From: Halomonas lysinitropha
GTDB taxonomy: Bacteria > Pseudomonadota > Gammaproteobacteria > Pseudomonadales > Halomonadaceae
Assembly: GCF_902500215.1 (NCBI RefSeq)
Contig: NZ_CABVOU010000039.1
Span: forward strand, 186,001-250,000
Reading direction: 5' to 3'
DNA length: 64,000 bases
Notes under the pieces: model-generated
What the model was told of the DNA's origin: nothing
The model's input: the letters and a program-made list of their open reading frames with translations, nothing else
The model's database searches: none
In this document: in pieces, positions 42,064-50,741 of the stretch
How the letters are laid out: the number at the start of each line of letters is the position of its first letter
Numbering within the stretch: the first letter of the stretch is position 1
Translations under genes and position numbers: made by a program

Positions 42064-43170
42064 TCAACCCTCTTCAAGGGCACGCTCCAGGATCGCTAAC
42101 CGGCCCGGTACCAGGGCATCCTCTACGGCGGTGATGCGCAGCACATGGCCGAGGTTCGGGTGCGCTGGACGGGCAATCAGTCGTCCATCCTCGAGCAGTT
42201 CCCGATGGACCCGCTCGGCGAGCTCGACGCTGGGCAGACGGATGCCGATGAAGTTGGTGGCGCTGGGCAGCACCTCGGCACCCAGTCCGCGGAAGTGCTC
42301 GGCCAGGCGCTGGCGACGCTCAAGCACCGCGGCAATATGCTCGTGGGTCTCGTCTGGGTGGTCCAGCACCACCTCGGCGGCGGCCTGGGTCAGCGTCGAG
42401 ACCGCATAATGGATGCGGACCTTCATCATCATCGCCAGCGTCGCGGGCTCGGCGATGGCATAGCCGATGCGCAGACCCGCCATGCCATGGGCCTTGGAGA
42501 GGGTGCGCAGGCGAAACACACCGGGCAGTACCTCCCGGGCGAAGGACGACTCTGCATCATCGCGGAAGTCGTGATAGGCCTCGTCGAGCAGCAGCCAGCA
42601 GTCGTCGGGCAGCGTCTCGCGCAGTTGGCGAATGGCCGCGTCGTCATGCAGGTGGCCGCCGGGGTTATCGGGATTGGCCAGATAGACCAGCCGCGCCCGT
42701 TCCCTTCTGGCAGCGGCGGAAAGGGCCTCGAGGTCGGGGGCGAGGCGGCCGGGCGCTTCCTCGTAGGGTACCTCGACCAGCCGGCAGCCCTGGCCCCGAG
42801 CGAAGTAGCCGAAGGTGGGGTAGGTGCCGCCGGTGGCCACCACGGCAGTGCCGGGCTCGGCCACGGTGCGCAGGGCAAGGGCGATCAGGCTGTCGGCCCC
42901 GGCGTCGACCAGCAGGGCCTCGAGCGGGATGCCCTGCTGGTCGGCGAGCCGCTGGCGGATCCCCAGCGCCTCCGAATCCCCGTAGCAGTAGGCATGCTCG
43001 ACCATGGCATCGCCGAAGTGCGCACGCAGGGCGCGGTGAGGCATGTCGAGCCCTTCGTTGGAGCCCAGGCGGTGGGGGATCTCGCGGCCCAGGCGCCGCT
43101 CCAGCACACGGATCCCCGGGAAGGGATTGGTGGGTCCGTCGCCGGTCAGGTGGTCGGGAAAACGGGGCAT
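42064..43170 (-). CDS. PLP-dependent class I/II aminotransferase, HisC-like
   Basis: A 368-residue fold-type I aminotransferase related to histidinol-phosphate aminotransferases. Motifs include HRLGSNEGLDMP, YGDSEALGIRQRLAD, the aspartate-containing CWLLLDEAYHDF, LANPDNPGGHLH, and the Schiff-base lysine K226 in RTLSKAHGMAGLRIGYAIAE. The chain is somewhat diverged from true HisC and lies with an MFS carrier rather than his genes, so a catabolic or dedicated amino acid role is more likely than histidine synthesis. It is divergent from an AraC regulator, with 145 bp between the starts. Confidence 0.87.
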   Translation of the reverse strand: MPRFPDHLTGDGPTNPFPGIRVLERRLGREIPHRLGSNEGLDMPHRALRAHFGDAMVEHAYCYGDSEALGIRQRLADQQGIPLEALLVDAGADSLIALALRTVAEPGTAVVATGGTYPTFGYFARGQGCRLVEVPYEEAPGRLAPDLEALSAAARRERARLVYLANPDNPGGHLHDDAAIRQLRETLPDDCWLLLDEAYHDFRDDAESSFAREVLPGVFRLRTLSKAHGMAGLRIGYAIAEPATLAMMMKVRIHYAVSTLTQAAAEVVLDHPDETHEHIAAVLERRQRLAEHFRGLGAEVLPSATNFIGIRLPSVELAERVHRELLEDGRLIARPAHPNLGHVLRITAVEDALVPGRLAILERALEEG

Positions 43171-43315
43171 CGTGAACTCCCAGTCAGCTGTGTTCGGGGG
43201 GATTCAGTCACGGTCTGTCAGGCGCCGGTCGTGGTCAAGGCTGAGCCGACTTGTTTTCAACTTTTCTTCACGCCATCTTGACGCTGTAGACGGCGACTGG
43301 AAGGCGTTACTCCCG

Positions 43316-44161
43316 ATGGCATTACTCGATATTCGCGCCGCCACCCTGGGCGAGGAGTACGTGGCCCATGCCCATGATCACCACCAGCTCATCCTCGCTA
43401 CTCGCGGGACCACCGAACTCTCCATCGAGGGCCGGGGGGATCGCATCACCGGCAGTCGGGGCTGCCTGATCCCCTGTGGCCGACACCATGACTATCGGGG
43501 CGACGGGCGCAACCGCACCTTCGTGCTCGACATTCCTGCCACCAGCCTGCCGGCGCTGCGCGATGGGGAGGCCATCGAGCGACTCTTCGAGCGGCCGCGC
43601 TTCTTCAGCGTGCCGCCGCGGCTCAATCGCCTGGCGGCCAGCTTGATGCAGCAGCTCGAGTGCTGTCCTGCACTGCACAGCGAGATCGCCGCGCTGCTGC
43701 TGCGGGCCCTTTATCTGCACCTCGAGTCCCAGCCCCTTTCAGAGGATACCGGGGCGGCGCTCGGCCCGGGATTACGCGAACGCCTCGATCTGGGCCGATT
43801 GGACGCCTGGATCGACCACCATCTTGCCGACGAGATCCGGGTGGAGCAGCTGGCGGCACTCTGCGCGTTGAGCGCGGGGCATTTTCATGCCTGTTTTCGC
43901 GAGTTGACCGGCATGACCCCGCTCGCCTATGTCCAGCGACGTCGCCTGGATCACGCCCGTACGCTGGTGACCCACAGCGGCTTGAGTCTCGGGCATATTG
44001 CCTCTCTGGTGGGCTTTCGCGATCAGGGCAGTTTCTCGCGCGCCTACCGCCGCTGCTTCGAGGTTTCGCCCTCCGTAGCTCGCCGTGAGAGCCACACATT
44101 GGCGAGCTTCGGGCAAGAGCACCGCAGTATAGGGCAAGCGAAAGCGGCCGAGTCGACCTAG
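43316..44161 (+). CDS. AraC-family transcriptional regulator
   Basis: A 281-residue protein with an N-terminal cupin-like sensing domain (AHDHHQLILATRGTTELSIE, GCLIPCGRHHDYRGDG) and a C-terminal pair of AraC helix-turn-helix motifs at about residues 180-265: IRVEQLAALCALSAGHFHAC, FRELTGMTPLAYVQRRRLDH and LSLGHIASLVGFRDQGSFSR. ATG 43316 is taken as the start; the longer upstream reading in frame lacks homology, and the ribosome-binding site (GGAAGG) is distant. It lies between the divergent aminotransferase-MFS pair and the TRAP operon on its own strand, and could control either or both. Confidence 0.87.
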   Translation: MALLDIRAATLGEEYVAHAHDHHQLILATRGTTELSIEGRGDRITGSRGCLIPCGRHHDYRGDGRNRTFVLDIPATSLPALRDGEAIERLFERPRFFSVPPRLNRLAASLMQQLECCPALHSEIAALLLRALYLHLESQPLSEDTGAALGPGLRERLDLGRLDAWIDHHLADEIRVEQLAALCALSAGHFHACFRELTGMTPLAYVQRRRLDHARTLVTHSGLSLGHIASLVGFRDQGSFSRAYRRCFEVSPSVARRESHTLASFGQEHRSIGQAKAAEST

Positions 44162-44174
44162 TCTGAAGAACAGC

Positions 44175-44209
44175 TGTCTCGTTGTGTCCTCCATAGGGAG
44201 AGCGAGACA
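44175..44209. promoter_or_regulatory. Inverted repeat between araC-type gene and TRAP operon
   Basis: TGTCTCG (44175-44181) and CGAGACA (44203-44209) form a 7-bp inverted repeat 48 bp before the dctP start. It could be an operator for the upstream AraC protein or a weak 3' stem of that gene; there is no T-tract. Confidence 0.3.
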
Positions 44210-44256
44210 GACTCGTGACAAAGACAAGACAATGACAAAATGACGAGAGGTTGACC

Positions 44257-45330
44257 ATGAAAGCGAAGACACTCCCCGGCGCTCTGGCACTGGCTGCATT
44301 GCCCCTGGCCATCGCCAGCACGCAGGTTCAGGCCCAGTCCACGGAAATGGCGATCGCTACCATTCTCCCGGAGAACATGAGCAACAACGAGGTCTATCCG
44401 GCGCTGGTGCACTTCAAGAACCTGGTCGAGACCCGCACCGATGGTGAGGTGACGGTCTCGATCTTCGGCAACAGCCAGCTGGGTTCCGAGGTGGAGACCG
44501 CTTCCGAGGTCCAGGGCGGCCGTACCCTGCAATCCACGATCATCACCACTGGTGCCATGTCGTCCTTCTACGACGATTACCAGATGATGACTGCCCCCTT
44601 CATCTTCGACAACTGGCGCCAGGCCTGGACCTTCTTCGATAGCGAGTGGTTTGCCGACTTCATGTCGGGGACCATCGAGGAAGCCGATATGCGCTATCTC
44701 GGTACCTTCGATGACGGTGGCGGCTTCGTGGCCTTCACCAACAACGAGCGCCCGATCAAGACCGTGGAGGACCTCGAGGGGCTCAATATCCGCACCGAGG
44801 AGAATCCGGGGCACGTCGCCATCATGAAGTCGCTGGGCGCCTCGGCCACCCCACTGCCCTGGGGCGAGGTGATTACCGCTCTGGAGACGGGCCTCGCCGA
44901 TGGTCAGTTCAACGCGCCGGTACTCAATGTCACCTATAACTTCGACGAGGTAACGGACTACACCACGCTCACCGGCCACGTCTACAACAGTGCTGCCTGG
45001 CTGGTCAGCGAGGAGTGGTTCCAGAGCCTGAGCGAGGCGCATCAGGAGGCCATTGTCACCTCCGCCCGCGAGGCCGTCGCCATCGGCCATGGCATGTCCG
45101 GCGCGCTGGCCACGGCCAGCTGGCAACAGTCCTGCGAGCGCTTCGAGGAGTGCTACATCATGCCCCCCGAAGAGCGTCAGCGCATGGCGGAGATCGCCAC
45201 GCCGGCATGGAGGGACTGGATCGTCAATGACTTCGGCATCGAGGCCGACAAGGTCGATGCCTTCCTCGCGGAAGTGGCCCGGGTCGGTGAAGAGGTGCAG
45301 GAATCCGACGTGGCCGTCTATGGCCGCTGA
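44257..45330 (+). CDS. dctP: TRAP transporter solute-binding protein (DctP family)
   Basis: A 357-residue secreted binding protein. The signal peptide KTLPGALALAALPLAIASTQ is probably cleaved after VQA-Q, and the mature domain begins with STEMAIATILPENMSNNEVY. Family features are NSQLGSEVETASEVQGG, the ligand-binding arginine region EGLNIRTEENPGHVAIMKSL and TPLPWGEVITALETGLADGQ. It captures an organic anion in the periplasm for the DctQM carriers. A good ribosome-binding site, GAGAGG, precedes ATG 44257. The genes downstream suggest an acylated amine or amino acid derivative as ligand, but this is inference. Confidence 0.92.
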   Translation: MKAKTLPGALALAALPLAIASTQVQAQSTEMAIATILPENMSNNEVYPALVHFKNLVETRTDGEVTVSIFGNSQLGSEVETASEVQGGRTLQSTIITTGAMSSFYDDYQMMTAPFIFDNWRQAWTFFDSEWFADFMSGTIEEADMRYLGTFDDGGGFVAFTNNERPIKTVEDLEGLNIRTEENPGHVAIMKSLGASATPLPWGEVITALETGLADGQFNAPVLNVTYNFDEVTDYTTLTGHVYNSAAWLVSEEWFQSLSEAHQEAIVTSAREAVAIGHGMSGALATASWQQSCERFEECYIMPPEERQRMAEIATPAWRDWIVNDFGIEADKVDAFLAEVARVGEEVQESDVAVYGR

Positions 45331-45402
45331 AGCTCGACTCTGATCCGTCCCGTCGACCGGCCGGATTGACCGGTCGGTCGACGCTGCCTGTGAGGTGATC
45401 CG

Positions 45403-45948
45403 ATGCACCTGCTTCAATCCCTGCGTCGCTTGAGTGACGTGGTCAATCAGGTAGCGATCGTGACGTGTGTGGCCTGTGTGCTGTTCATGCTGGGCATCTC
45501 CTTCACGGCCTTCCTCTACAAGCTGGCCACCGGCAGTACCCTGAGCTGGACCTACTCCCTGGCGCGGCTCTTCCTGCCCTGGATCGGCTTTCTCTCCATG
45601 ACCATCTCGCTGCGCTACGGCGAGCACGTGGCCATGACGCTGCTGGTGCGCAGCCTGCCACGGGCACTGCTCAAGGTGGCGGCAGGGCTTTGCCTCGCCG
45701 TCATCGCGCTGTTCGCCCTGATGCTGGTCTGGTACGGCTGGGTCTTCTTCGAGGGAGCCAGCCAGGTCTACATGGTGTCCGACCAGATCCAGATTTCCGG
45801 CAAGGTCACTGCCATCGTGGTGCCGATCAGCGGGGTCATCATCCTGCTGCACCTGGTGCAGGGCTTCGACCTGCTGGAACACTTCATCGACGATGAGACC
45901 GTGATCGAGGAGCTCATCGATGCCAATGACATGGAGGAGCGCTCATGA
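45403..45948 (+). CDS. dctQ: TRAP transporter small permease (DctQ)
   Basis: A 181-residue membrane protein with four hydrophobic segments, including VAIVTCVACVLFMLGISFTA and, in the middle, LARLFLPWIGFLSMTISLRY followed by GEHVAMTLLVRSLPRALL, the usual DctQ core. The acidic C-terminus (DDETVIEELIDANDMEERS) is cytoplasmic. GAGGTGATCC lies before ATG 45403. The stop overlaps the dctM start by 4 bp. The small subunit is required for assembly of the Na+-driven carrier. Confidence 0.93.
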   Translation: MHLLQSLRRLSDVVNQVAIVTCVACVLFMLGISFTAFLYKLATGSTLSWTYSLARLFLPWIGFLSMTISLRYGEHVAMTLLVRSLPRALLKVAAGLCLAVIALFALMLVWYGWVFFEGASQVYMVSDQIQISGKVTAIVVPISGVIILLHLVQGFDLLEHFIDDETVIEELIDANDMEERS

Positions 45949-47222
45949 CGCCTGCGATCATTGCCTTCGTCGTGCTTCTCCTGATCGGCGCCCCGGTGGC
46001 CGTGGTGATGGCCATGTCGGGGTTGGCCGGCGGTTTCGCCATGGGGGGCGAGCGCATGCTCGGCATCATTGCCGATCGCATGTTCGCCGGCGTCTCGGGC
46101 TTTCTGTTGATCGCCGTGCCCTACTTCATCTTCACCGCCGAGCTGATGAATCAGGGCGGCCTGACCCAGAAGCTGATCGCCTTCAACAACGCCCTCTTCG
46201 GCCGGGTGCGCGGGGCGCTGTCCCACGTCAACATCTCGGTATCGGTGTTCTTCGCCGGCCTGACCGGGGCGGCGATCACTGACACCGTGGCCATCGGCAA
46301 GATCATGATTCCCGAGATGAAGAAACAGGGTTACGACGCGGAGTACGCCGCGGCGATCACCGCCTGTTCGTCGATCATCGGACCCATCATCCCGCCCAGC
46401 GTGGTGATGGTGGTCTATGCCACCCTGCTGCGTGACATCTCGGTGATCGACCTCTTCGCCGGCGGGATCATTCCCGGCCTGCTGATGGCCCTGGCCCTGC
46501 TCGCGGTGAGCTTCTTCCTGGCCTGGAAACGGGGCTATCCCAAGCAGGCGCCCACGCCGTTCAAGTTGGCAGTCGTGGCCTTCCTGGTGGCCCTGCCCGC
46601 CATGGTCGTGCCGCTGATCATCCTCGGCGGCATCCTCTCGGGGATGACCACCATTACCGAGGCCTCCGGGTTCGCCGCCGTCTATGCCATCGCCATTGGC
46701 GTGGTCTTCTACCGCAGCCTCACCTGGCGCAAGATCTGGCACGCCCTGGTGGTGACGGTTCGCTTCTCGGGGGTGGTGTTCTTTCTGCTGGCAACCTCGG
46801 CGGTGCTCGGCTGGTTCGTCACCCGCTCCGGCATCGCCCGTGAGGCGGCGGGCCTGATCACCACCTTCAGCGACTCGACCTTTCTGCAACTGCTGCTGGT
46901 CTGTGCCTTGTTGATCCTGGTCGGTACCATCATGGACGTTCTGCCGGCGCTGGTGGTGGTGGCCCCCGTGCTGGTGCCGGCGATGATCCAGCTGGGCGTG
47001 GACCCGCTGCACTTCGCCATCCTGATGATCGTGGTGCTCAATATCTCCAACGTCACGCCTCCGGTGGGGATGACGTTGATGACGGCAGCGAGGATTGCCA
47101 ACGTGCCCTTCGAACGGGCGATCATTGCCTCGCTGCCGTTCTATGTCGCCTTCATCGTGGTGATCCTGCTGCTGGTCACCTTTCCGTCGCTCTCCACCTG
47201 GATTCCCTCACTGCTGGGCTAA
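45945..47222 (+). CDS. dctM: TRAP transporter large permease (DctM)
   Basis: A 425-residue polytopic protein with about 12 membrane segments and the DctM motifs GFLLIAVPYFIFTAELMNQG, AITACSSIIGPIIPPSVVMV, LLLVCALLILVGTIMDVLPA and LNISNVTPPVGMTLMTA. It forms the Na+/substrate path with DctQ. ATG 45945 overlaps the dctQ stop. The following deacetylase gene begins 8 bp after its stop, so uptake and catabolic genes probably share one transcript. Confidence 0.94.
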   Translation: MTPAIIAFVVLLLIGAPVAVVMAMSGLAGGFAMGGERMLGIIADRMFAGVSGFLLIAVPYFIFTAELMNQGGLTQKLIAFNNALFGRVRGALSHVNISVSVFFAGLTGAAITDTVAIGKIMIPEMKKQGYDAEYAAAITACSSIIGPIIPPSVVMVVYATLLRDISVIDLFAGGIIPGLLMALALLAVSFFLAWKRGYPKQAPTPFKLAVVAFLVALPAMVVPLIILGGILSGMTTITEASGFAAVYAIAIGVVFYRSLTWRKIWHALVVTVRFSGVVFFLLATSAVLGWFVTRSGIAREAAGLITTFSDSTFLQLLLVCALLILVGTIMDVLPALVVVAPVLVPAMIQLGVDPLHFAILMIVVLNISNVTPPVGMTLMTAARIANVPFERAIIASLPFYVAFIVVILLLVTFPSLSTWIPSLLG

Positions 47223-47230
47223 GGAACCCC

Positions 47231-48268
47231 ATGATCAAGCTCTTCTACCATCCCGATCAGGAGCGACATGCGCCGCCGACCTTCCTGCTGCGCGGTCGGC
47301 CGGTGGCCTCGCCGGAAGGGCCGGTGCGGGCCGAACTGCTGACACGGGGACTGGCGTCCCTGGGCCTCTCCATGACACCACCCACCGAGGTCGACAGCGC
47401 GCGGTTGAGAGACCGCCTGGCCAGGATCCATGTACCGCGCTATCTCGATTTCCTCGAGACCATCCATGCCCGTTGGCGGGCGCTGCCGGATGCTGCCGAG
47501 ATCGTGGCGCCCAACGTCCACCCCTGCGGGGGCGGGCACCACTACCCTCGGCACCCGGTGGGTCTGGTGGGCTGGCACATGCATGACATGGCCTGCCCGA
47601 TGACCGCCGACAGCTTTGCCGGCATCCTGGCCAGCGCCGCCAGCGCCGAGGCCGCCGCCGACGCCGTGCTGACCGGCGAGCCCTCGGCCTATGCGCTGTG
47701 TCGACCGCCGGGCCACCATGCCGGCCCCGAGCGGGCCGGCGGTTTCTGCTTCCTCAACAACTCGGCGCTGGCCGCCACGGTGCTGCGCGAGCACCACGAG
47801 CGGGTGGCGATCCTCGACATGGATCTCCACCACGGCAACGGCACCCAGGACATCTTCTACGACCGCGGTGATGTCTGGACCGGTTCGCTGCATGCCGACC
47901 CCGGCGACTTCTATCCCTTCTTCTGGGGCGGAGCCGACGAGCTCGGTGAAGGCGACGGGCAGGGGGCCAACGTCAATCTGCCGCTGCCCCTGGGCAGCGA
48001 TGGCGCGACCTTCCTGGCGACCCTGGACCGCCTGATCGAACGCCTGGCCGCCTTCCGGCCCCAGGCGCTGGTGGTGGCCCTGGGGCTCGATGCCCACAAG
48101 GACGACCCGCTGGCCGGCCTGGCCCTGGAGACCGAGGACTTCACCGAGATCGGGCGGCGCCTGGCCGCCATCGACCTGCCCACCGTGCTGGTGCAGGAGG
48201 GGGGGTACCCCACCCAGCACCTGGGCGATAACTTGGCCGCCCTGCTGGGCGGCTATACCGCAGCCTGA
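47231..48268 (+). CDS. Histone deacetylase/acetylpolyamine amidohydrolase family protein (first copy)
   Basis: A 345-residue zinc-dependent amidohydrolase of the HDAC/ApaH superfamily. Motifs: CRPPGHHAGPERAGGFCFLN with the paired catalytic histidines (about 162-163), ILDMDLHHGNGTQDIFY with zinc ligands D198 and H200, GLDAHKDDPLAGL with the third metal aspartate, and LVQEGGYPTQHLGDN. Bacterial members remove acyl groups from small molecules such as acetylpolyamines. The gene starts 8 bp after dctM and leads the enzyme part of the operon, so it probably acts on the imported compound. It is a paralogue, not a copy, of the gene at 49591. Confidence 0.9.
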   Translation: MIKLFYHPDQERHAPPTFLLRGRPVASPEGPVRAELLTRGLASLGLSMTPPTEVDSARLRDRLARIHVPRYLDFLETIHARWRALPDAAEIVAPNVHPCGGGHHYPRHPVGLVGWHMHDMACPMTADSFAGILASAASAEAAADAVLTGEPSAYALCRPPGHHAGPERAGGFCFLNNSALAATVLREHHERVAILDMDLHHGNGTQDIFYDRGDVWTGSLHADPGDFYPFFWGGADELGEGDGQGANVNLPLPLGSDGATFLATLDRLIERLAAFRPQALVVALGLDAHKDDPLAGLALETEDFTEIGRRLAAIDLPTVLVQEGGYPTQHLGDNLAALLGGYTAA

Positions 48269-48294
48269 CTGCCATCCTGACGAGAGAGCACGCC

Positions 48295-48651
48295 ATGACC
48301 GTTACCTATCATGACAGCAATGCCCGCATGAGCCAGATCACCGTGCACAACGGCACCGTCTACCTGGCCGGCCAGGTGCCGTCCGACCCCTCTGCGGACA
48401 TGCGCGGCCAGACCGAGCAGGTGCTGGCCCGCATTGATGACCTGCTGGCCAAGGCCGGCACTTCCAAGGAGCACCTGGTTGCCGCCCAGATCTGGGTCAC
48501 CAGCATGGCCGAATTCGACCAGATGAACGCCGCCTGGGACGGCTGGGTAGTTCCCGGTCGCCCGCCGGCACGTGCCGCCGTCGAGGCCAAGCTCGCCAAG
48601 CCCGAGTGGAAGGTGGAAATCATGGTCACCGCGGCGCTGCCGGAGGCCTGA
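48295..48651 (+). CDS. RidA/YjgF-family protein
   Basis: A 118-residue Rid-family protein with the fold motifs VHNGTVYLAGQVPSD, GQTEQVLARIDDLLAKAGTS and, near the end, RPPARAAVEAKLAKPEWKVE, the region containing the arginine of the RidA active site. RidA hydrolyses reactive enamine/imine intermediates made by PLP enzymes and dehydratases. In this operon it lies directly before an ornithine-cyclodeaminase-family enzyme and before an aminotransferase, both of which can release such intermediates, so a scavenging or catalytic role in the pathway fits well. Normal family length is 120-130 residues. Confidence 0.9.
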   Translation: MTVTYHDSNARMSQITVHNGTVYLAGQVPSDPSADMRGQTEQVLARIDDLLAKAGTSKEHLVAAQIWVTSMAEFDQMNAAWDGWVVPGRPPARAAVEAKLAKPEWKVEIMVTAALPEA

Positions 48652-48652
48652 G

Positions 48653-49594
48653 ATGCGCATCATCACTGCCGATGAGGTGTCGGCCTCGCTGGCCTGGCCC
48701 GCGCTGGTCGAGCGGCTGGCCACGACCTTTCGCGAAGGGGTGGAGTCGCCGCCTCGTCACCACCACGCCATGCATCGCCCCGATGGCGAGGCCACCATGC
48801 TGCTGATGCCAGCCTGGGAGCGGGCCGGCTACATCGGCGTGAAGATGGTCAATGTCTTCCCGCAGAACGCTGATCATGGGCTCCCGGCCATCGCCGGCGT
48901 CTACCTGCTCAGCGAGGGTGCCCATGGGCGCCCCCTGGCCTGCATCGACGGCAGCGAACTGACCCGACGGCGCACCGCGGCGGCCTCGGCCCTGGCGGCC
49001 CGGGAGCTGGCCCGAGACGATGCCGCGACCCTGCTGGTGGTGGGCACCGGCAAGCTGGCCCCCATGGTGATCGAGGCGCATGCCGCGGTGCGGCCCATCA
49101 CCCGGGTGCGGGTGTGGGGACGTAACCCCGCCAAGGCCGAGCAATTGGCTGCCGACTATGCCGACCGCTTCGACAGCGCCGCGGTCACCGACCTCGAGGC
49201 GGCGACCGGCGAGGCGGATATCATCAGCTGCGTGACGCTCTCCACCGCGCCGCTGATCCGGGGTGACTGGCTCGCACCCGGCACCCACCTCGACCTGATC
49301 GGGGCGTTCCGGCCGACCATGCGCGAGACCGATGCCGAGTGTCTGGCCCGTAGCGAGGTGTTCGTCGATACCTATGCCGGGGCGCAGGGCGAGGCGGGCG
49401 ACATCCTGCAGGCGATCGACGAGGGAGGCTTCGCCTTCGACGCCATCCGCGGCGACCTCGCCGAGTTGCTGCGTGGCGAGCGGCCCGGGCGCTCCTCGGC
49501 CGATGCCATCACGCTGTTCAAGTCGGTGGGCGCGTCGCTGGAGGACCTGGCCGCGGCCATCGAGGTCTGGGAACAGCAGGAGGGCCGCGGATGA
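48653..49594 (+). CDS. Ornithine cyclodeaminase/mu-crystallin family protein
   Basis: A 313-residue NAD(P)-binding protein of the OCD/mu-crystallin family. It has MLLMPAWERAGYIGVKMVNV with the substrate-region lysine, LACIDGSELTRRRTAAASAL, the Rossmann fingerprint LLVVGTGKLAPMVIEAHAAV (G-x-G-x-x-A-like) and DIISCVTLSTAPLIRGDWL. Members include ornithine cyclodeaminases, alanine dehydrogenases and ketimine reductases. GCCGGAGG precedes ATG 48653, which lies 1 bp after the ridA stop; the longer reading from 48572 is out of frame with ridA and rejected. The end overlaps the second deacetylase gene by 4 bp. Confidence 0.9.
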   Translation: MRIITADEVSASLAWPALVERLATTFREGVESPPRHHHAMHRPDGEATMLLMPAWERAGYIGVKMVNVFPQNADHGLPAIAGVYLLSEGAHGRPLACIDGSELTRRRTAAASALAARELARDDAATLLVVGTGKLAPMVIEAHAAVRPITRVRVWGRNPAKAEQLAADYADRFDSAAVTDLEAATGEADIISCVTLSTAPLIRGDWLAPGTHLDLIGAFRPTMRETDAECLARSEVFVDTYAGAQGEAGDILQAIDEGGFAFDAIRGDLAELLRGERPGRSSADAITLFKSVGASLEDLAAAIEVWEQQEGRG

Positions 49595-50721
49595 CAGCGG
49601 CGCGAACCGATGCGCCGACCACGGGGTTTTTCTGGCACGAGCGCTGCTTCTGGCACGATCCGGGGGCCATCGGGGTCTTCTCGGCCCCCGGCGAGTTCCT
49701 GCAGCCGCAGCCGGCCTCGGAGAGCGCGGAGAGCAAGCGGCGGCTGAAGAACCTGCTGGAAGTCTCCGGACTGATCGATGAGCTGGCGGTGCGCAAGCCA
49801 CCGCCGGCCACCCGCGAGGCTCTCGAGCGCTTCCATACGCCTCGCTATCTGGAGGCGCTGGCGGCCGGCGACCGAGGACGCGGCGGCGATGGCGGCGATT
49901 GCGCCCCCTACACACCGGGTAGCCTGGCCGCTGCACGCCAGGCGGTGGGCCTGGCTATCGCCGCGGTAGACGCCGTGGCCAGTGGCGAGTTGCAGCGCGC
50001 CTACGCGCTCTGTCGTCCTCCGGGGCATCACGCCGAGGCTGACCAGGGGCGGGGCTTCTGCCTGCTGGGCAACATTCCGGTGGCCGTGATGCGGGCGCGT
50101 GCCCTGGGGCAGGTGGGGCGCGTGGCGATCCTCGACTGGGACGTGCACCACGGCAACGGACAGCAGGCGGCCTTCTATTCCGATCCCGAGGTGTTGACGG
50201 TCTCGATCCACCAGGCGGGCAACTTCCCCCTCGACACCGGCACGTTCGAGGAGCAGGGGGAGGGGGCCGGCAAAGGCGCCTGCCTCAATCTGCCGCTGCC
50301 GCCGGGCTGCGGTCTCGGGGCCTATGAGCACGCCATGAGCGAGCTGGTGCTGCCGGCGATCGAGGCCTTCGCGCCCGACCTGATCGTGGTGGCCTGCGGC
50401 TATGACGCCTGTGCCAAGGATCCGCTGGGCAAGATGCTGCTCAATAGCGGCGCCTTCGCGCGCATGACTCGCCAGGTTTGCGAGCTGGCCGAACGCCGCT
50501 GCCAGGGCCGACTGGTGATGGTCCACGAGGGTGGCTATTCGGAGGGCTATGTCCCACTGTGCGGTCACGCGGTCGTCCAGGCCCTTGCCGGCAGCGCCAT
50601 TGCGGTACCCGACCCCCAGGATGAGGAAATCGCCGCCTGGCCCTACCAGGCCCTGCAGCCCCACCAGCGCGAGCTGATCGACGGCTGGCGCAAGGCCTGG
50701 GCCGCGGCCGGTCGCCTCTGA
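49591..50721 (+). CDS. Histone deacetylase family amidohydrolase (second copy)
   Basis: A 376-residue HDAC-superfamily enzyme, distinct in sequence from the one at 47231. Motifs: CRPPGHHAEADQGRGFCLLG, AILDWDVHHGNGQQAAFYSD with the zinc ligands, ACGYDACAKDPLGKM, and MVHEGGYSEGYVPLCGHAV. The N-terminal part FFWHERCFWHDPGAIGVFSA is typical of the class II acetylpolyamine-type group. It overlaps the OCD-family gene by 4 bp and precedes the aminotransferase by 20 bp. Two non-identical deacetylases in one operon suggest two acylated groups or two related substrates. Confidence 0.9.
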   Translation: MTAARTDAPTTGFFWHERCFWHDPGAIGVFSAPGEFLQPQPASESAESKRRLKNLLEVSGLIDELAVRKPPPATREALERFHTPRYLEALAAGDRGRGGDGGDCAPYTPGSLAAARQAVGLAIAAVDAVASGELQRAYALCRPPGHHAEADQGRGFCLLGNIPVAVMRARALGQVGRVAILDWDVHHGNGQQAAFYSDPEVLTVSIHQAGNFPLDTGTFEEQGEGAGKGACLNLPLPPGCGLGAYEHAMSELVLPAIEAFAPDLIVVACGYDACAKDPLGKMLLNSGAFARMTRQVCELAERRCQGRLVMVHEGGYSEGYVPLCGHAVVQALAGSAIAVPDPQDEEIAAWPYQALQPHQRELIDGWRKAWAAAGRL

Positions 50722-50741
50722 TTCGAAAGGAACGCAACTCC

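Noticed and set aside
42064..43170. Assignment of the HisC-like aminotransferase as the biosynthetic hisC
   Set aside because: Neighbours are an MFS carrier and an AraC regulator, not his genes, and the sequence is diverged; a symbol is not justified.
44158..45882. 574-codon minus-strand frame opposite the TRAP genes
   Set aside because: Shadow of dctP and dctQ, rich in His/Asp/Gln, with no recognisable domain.
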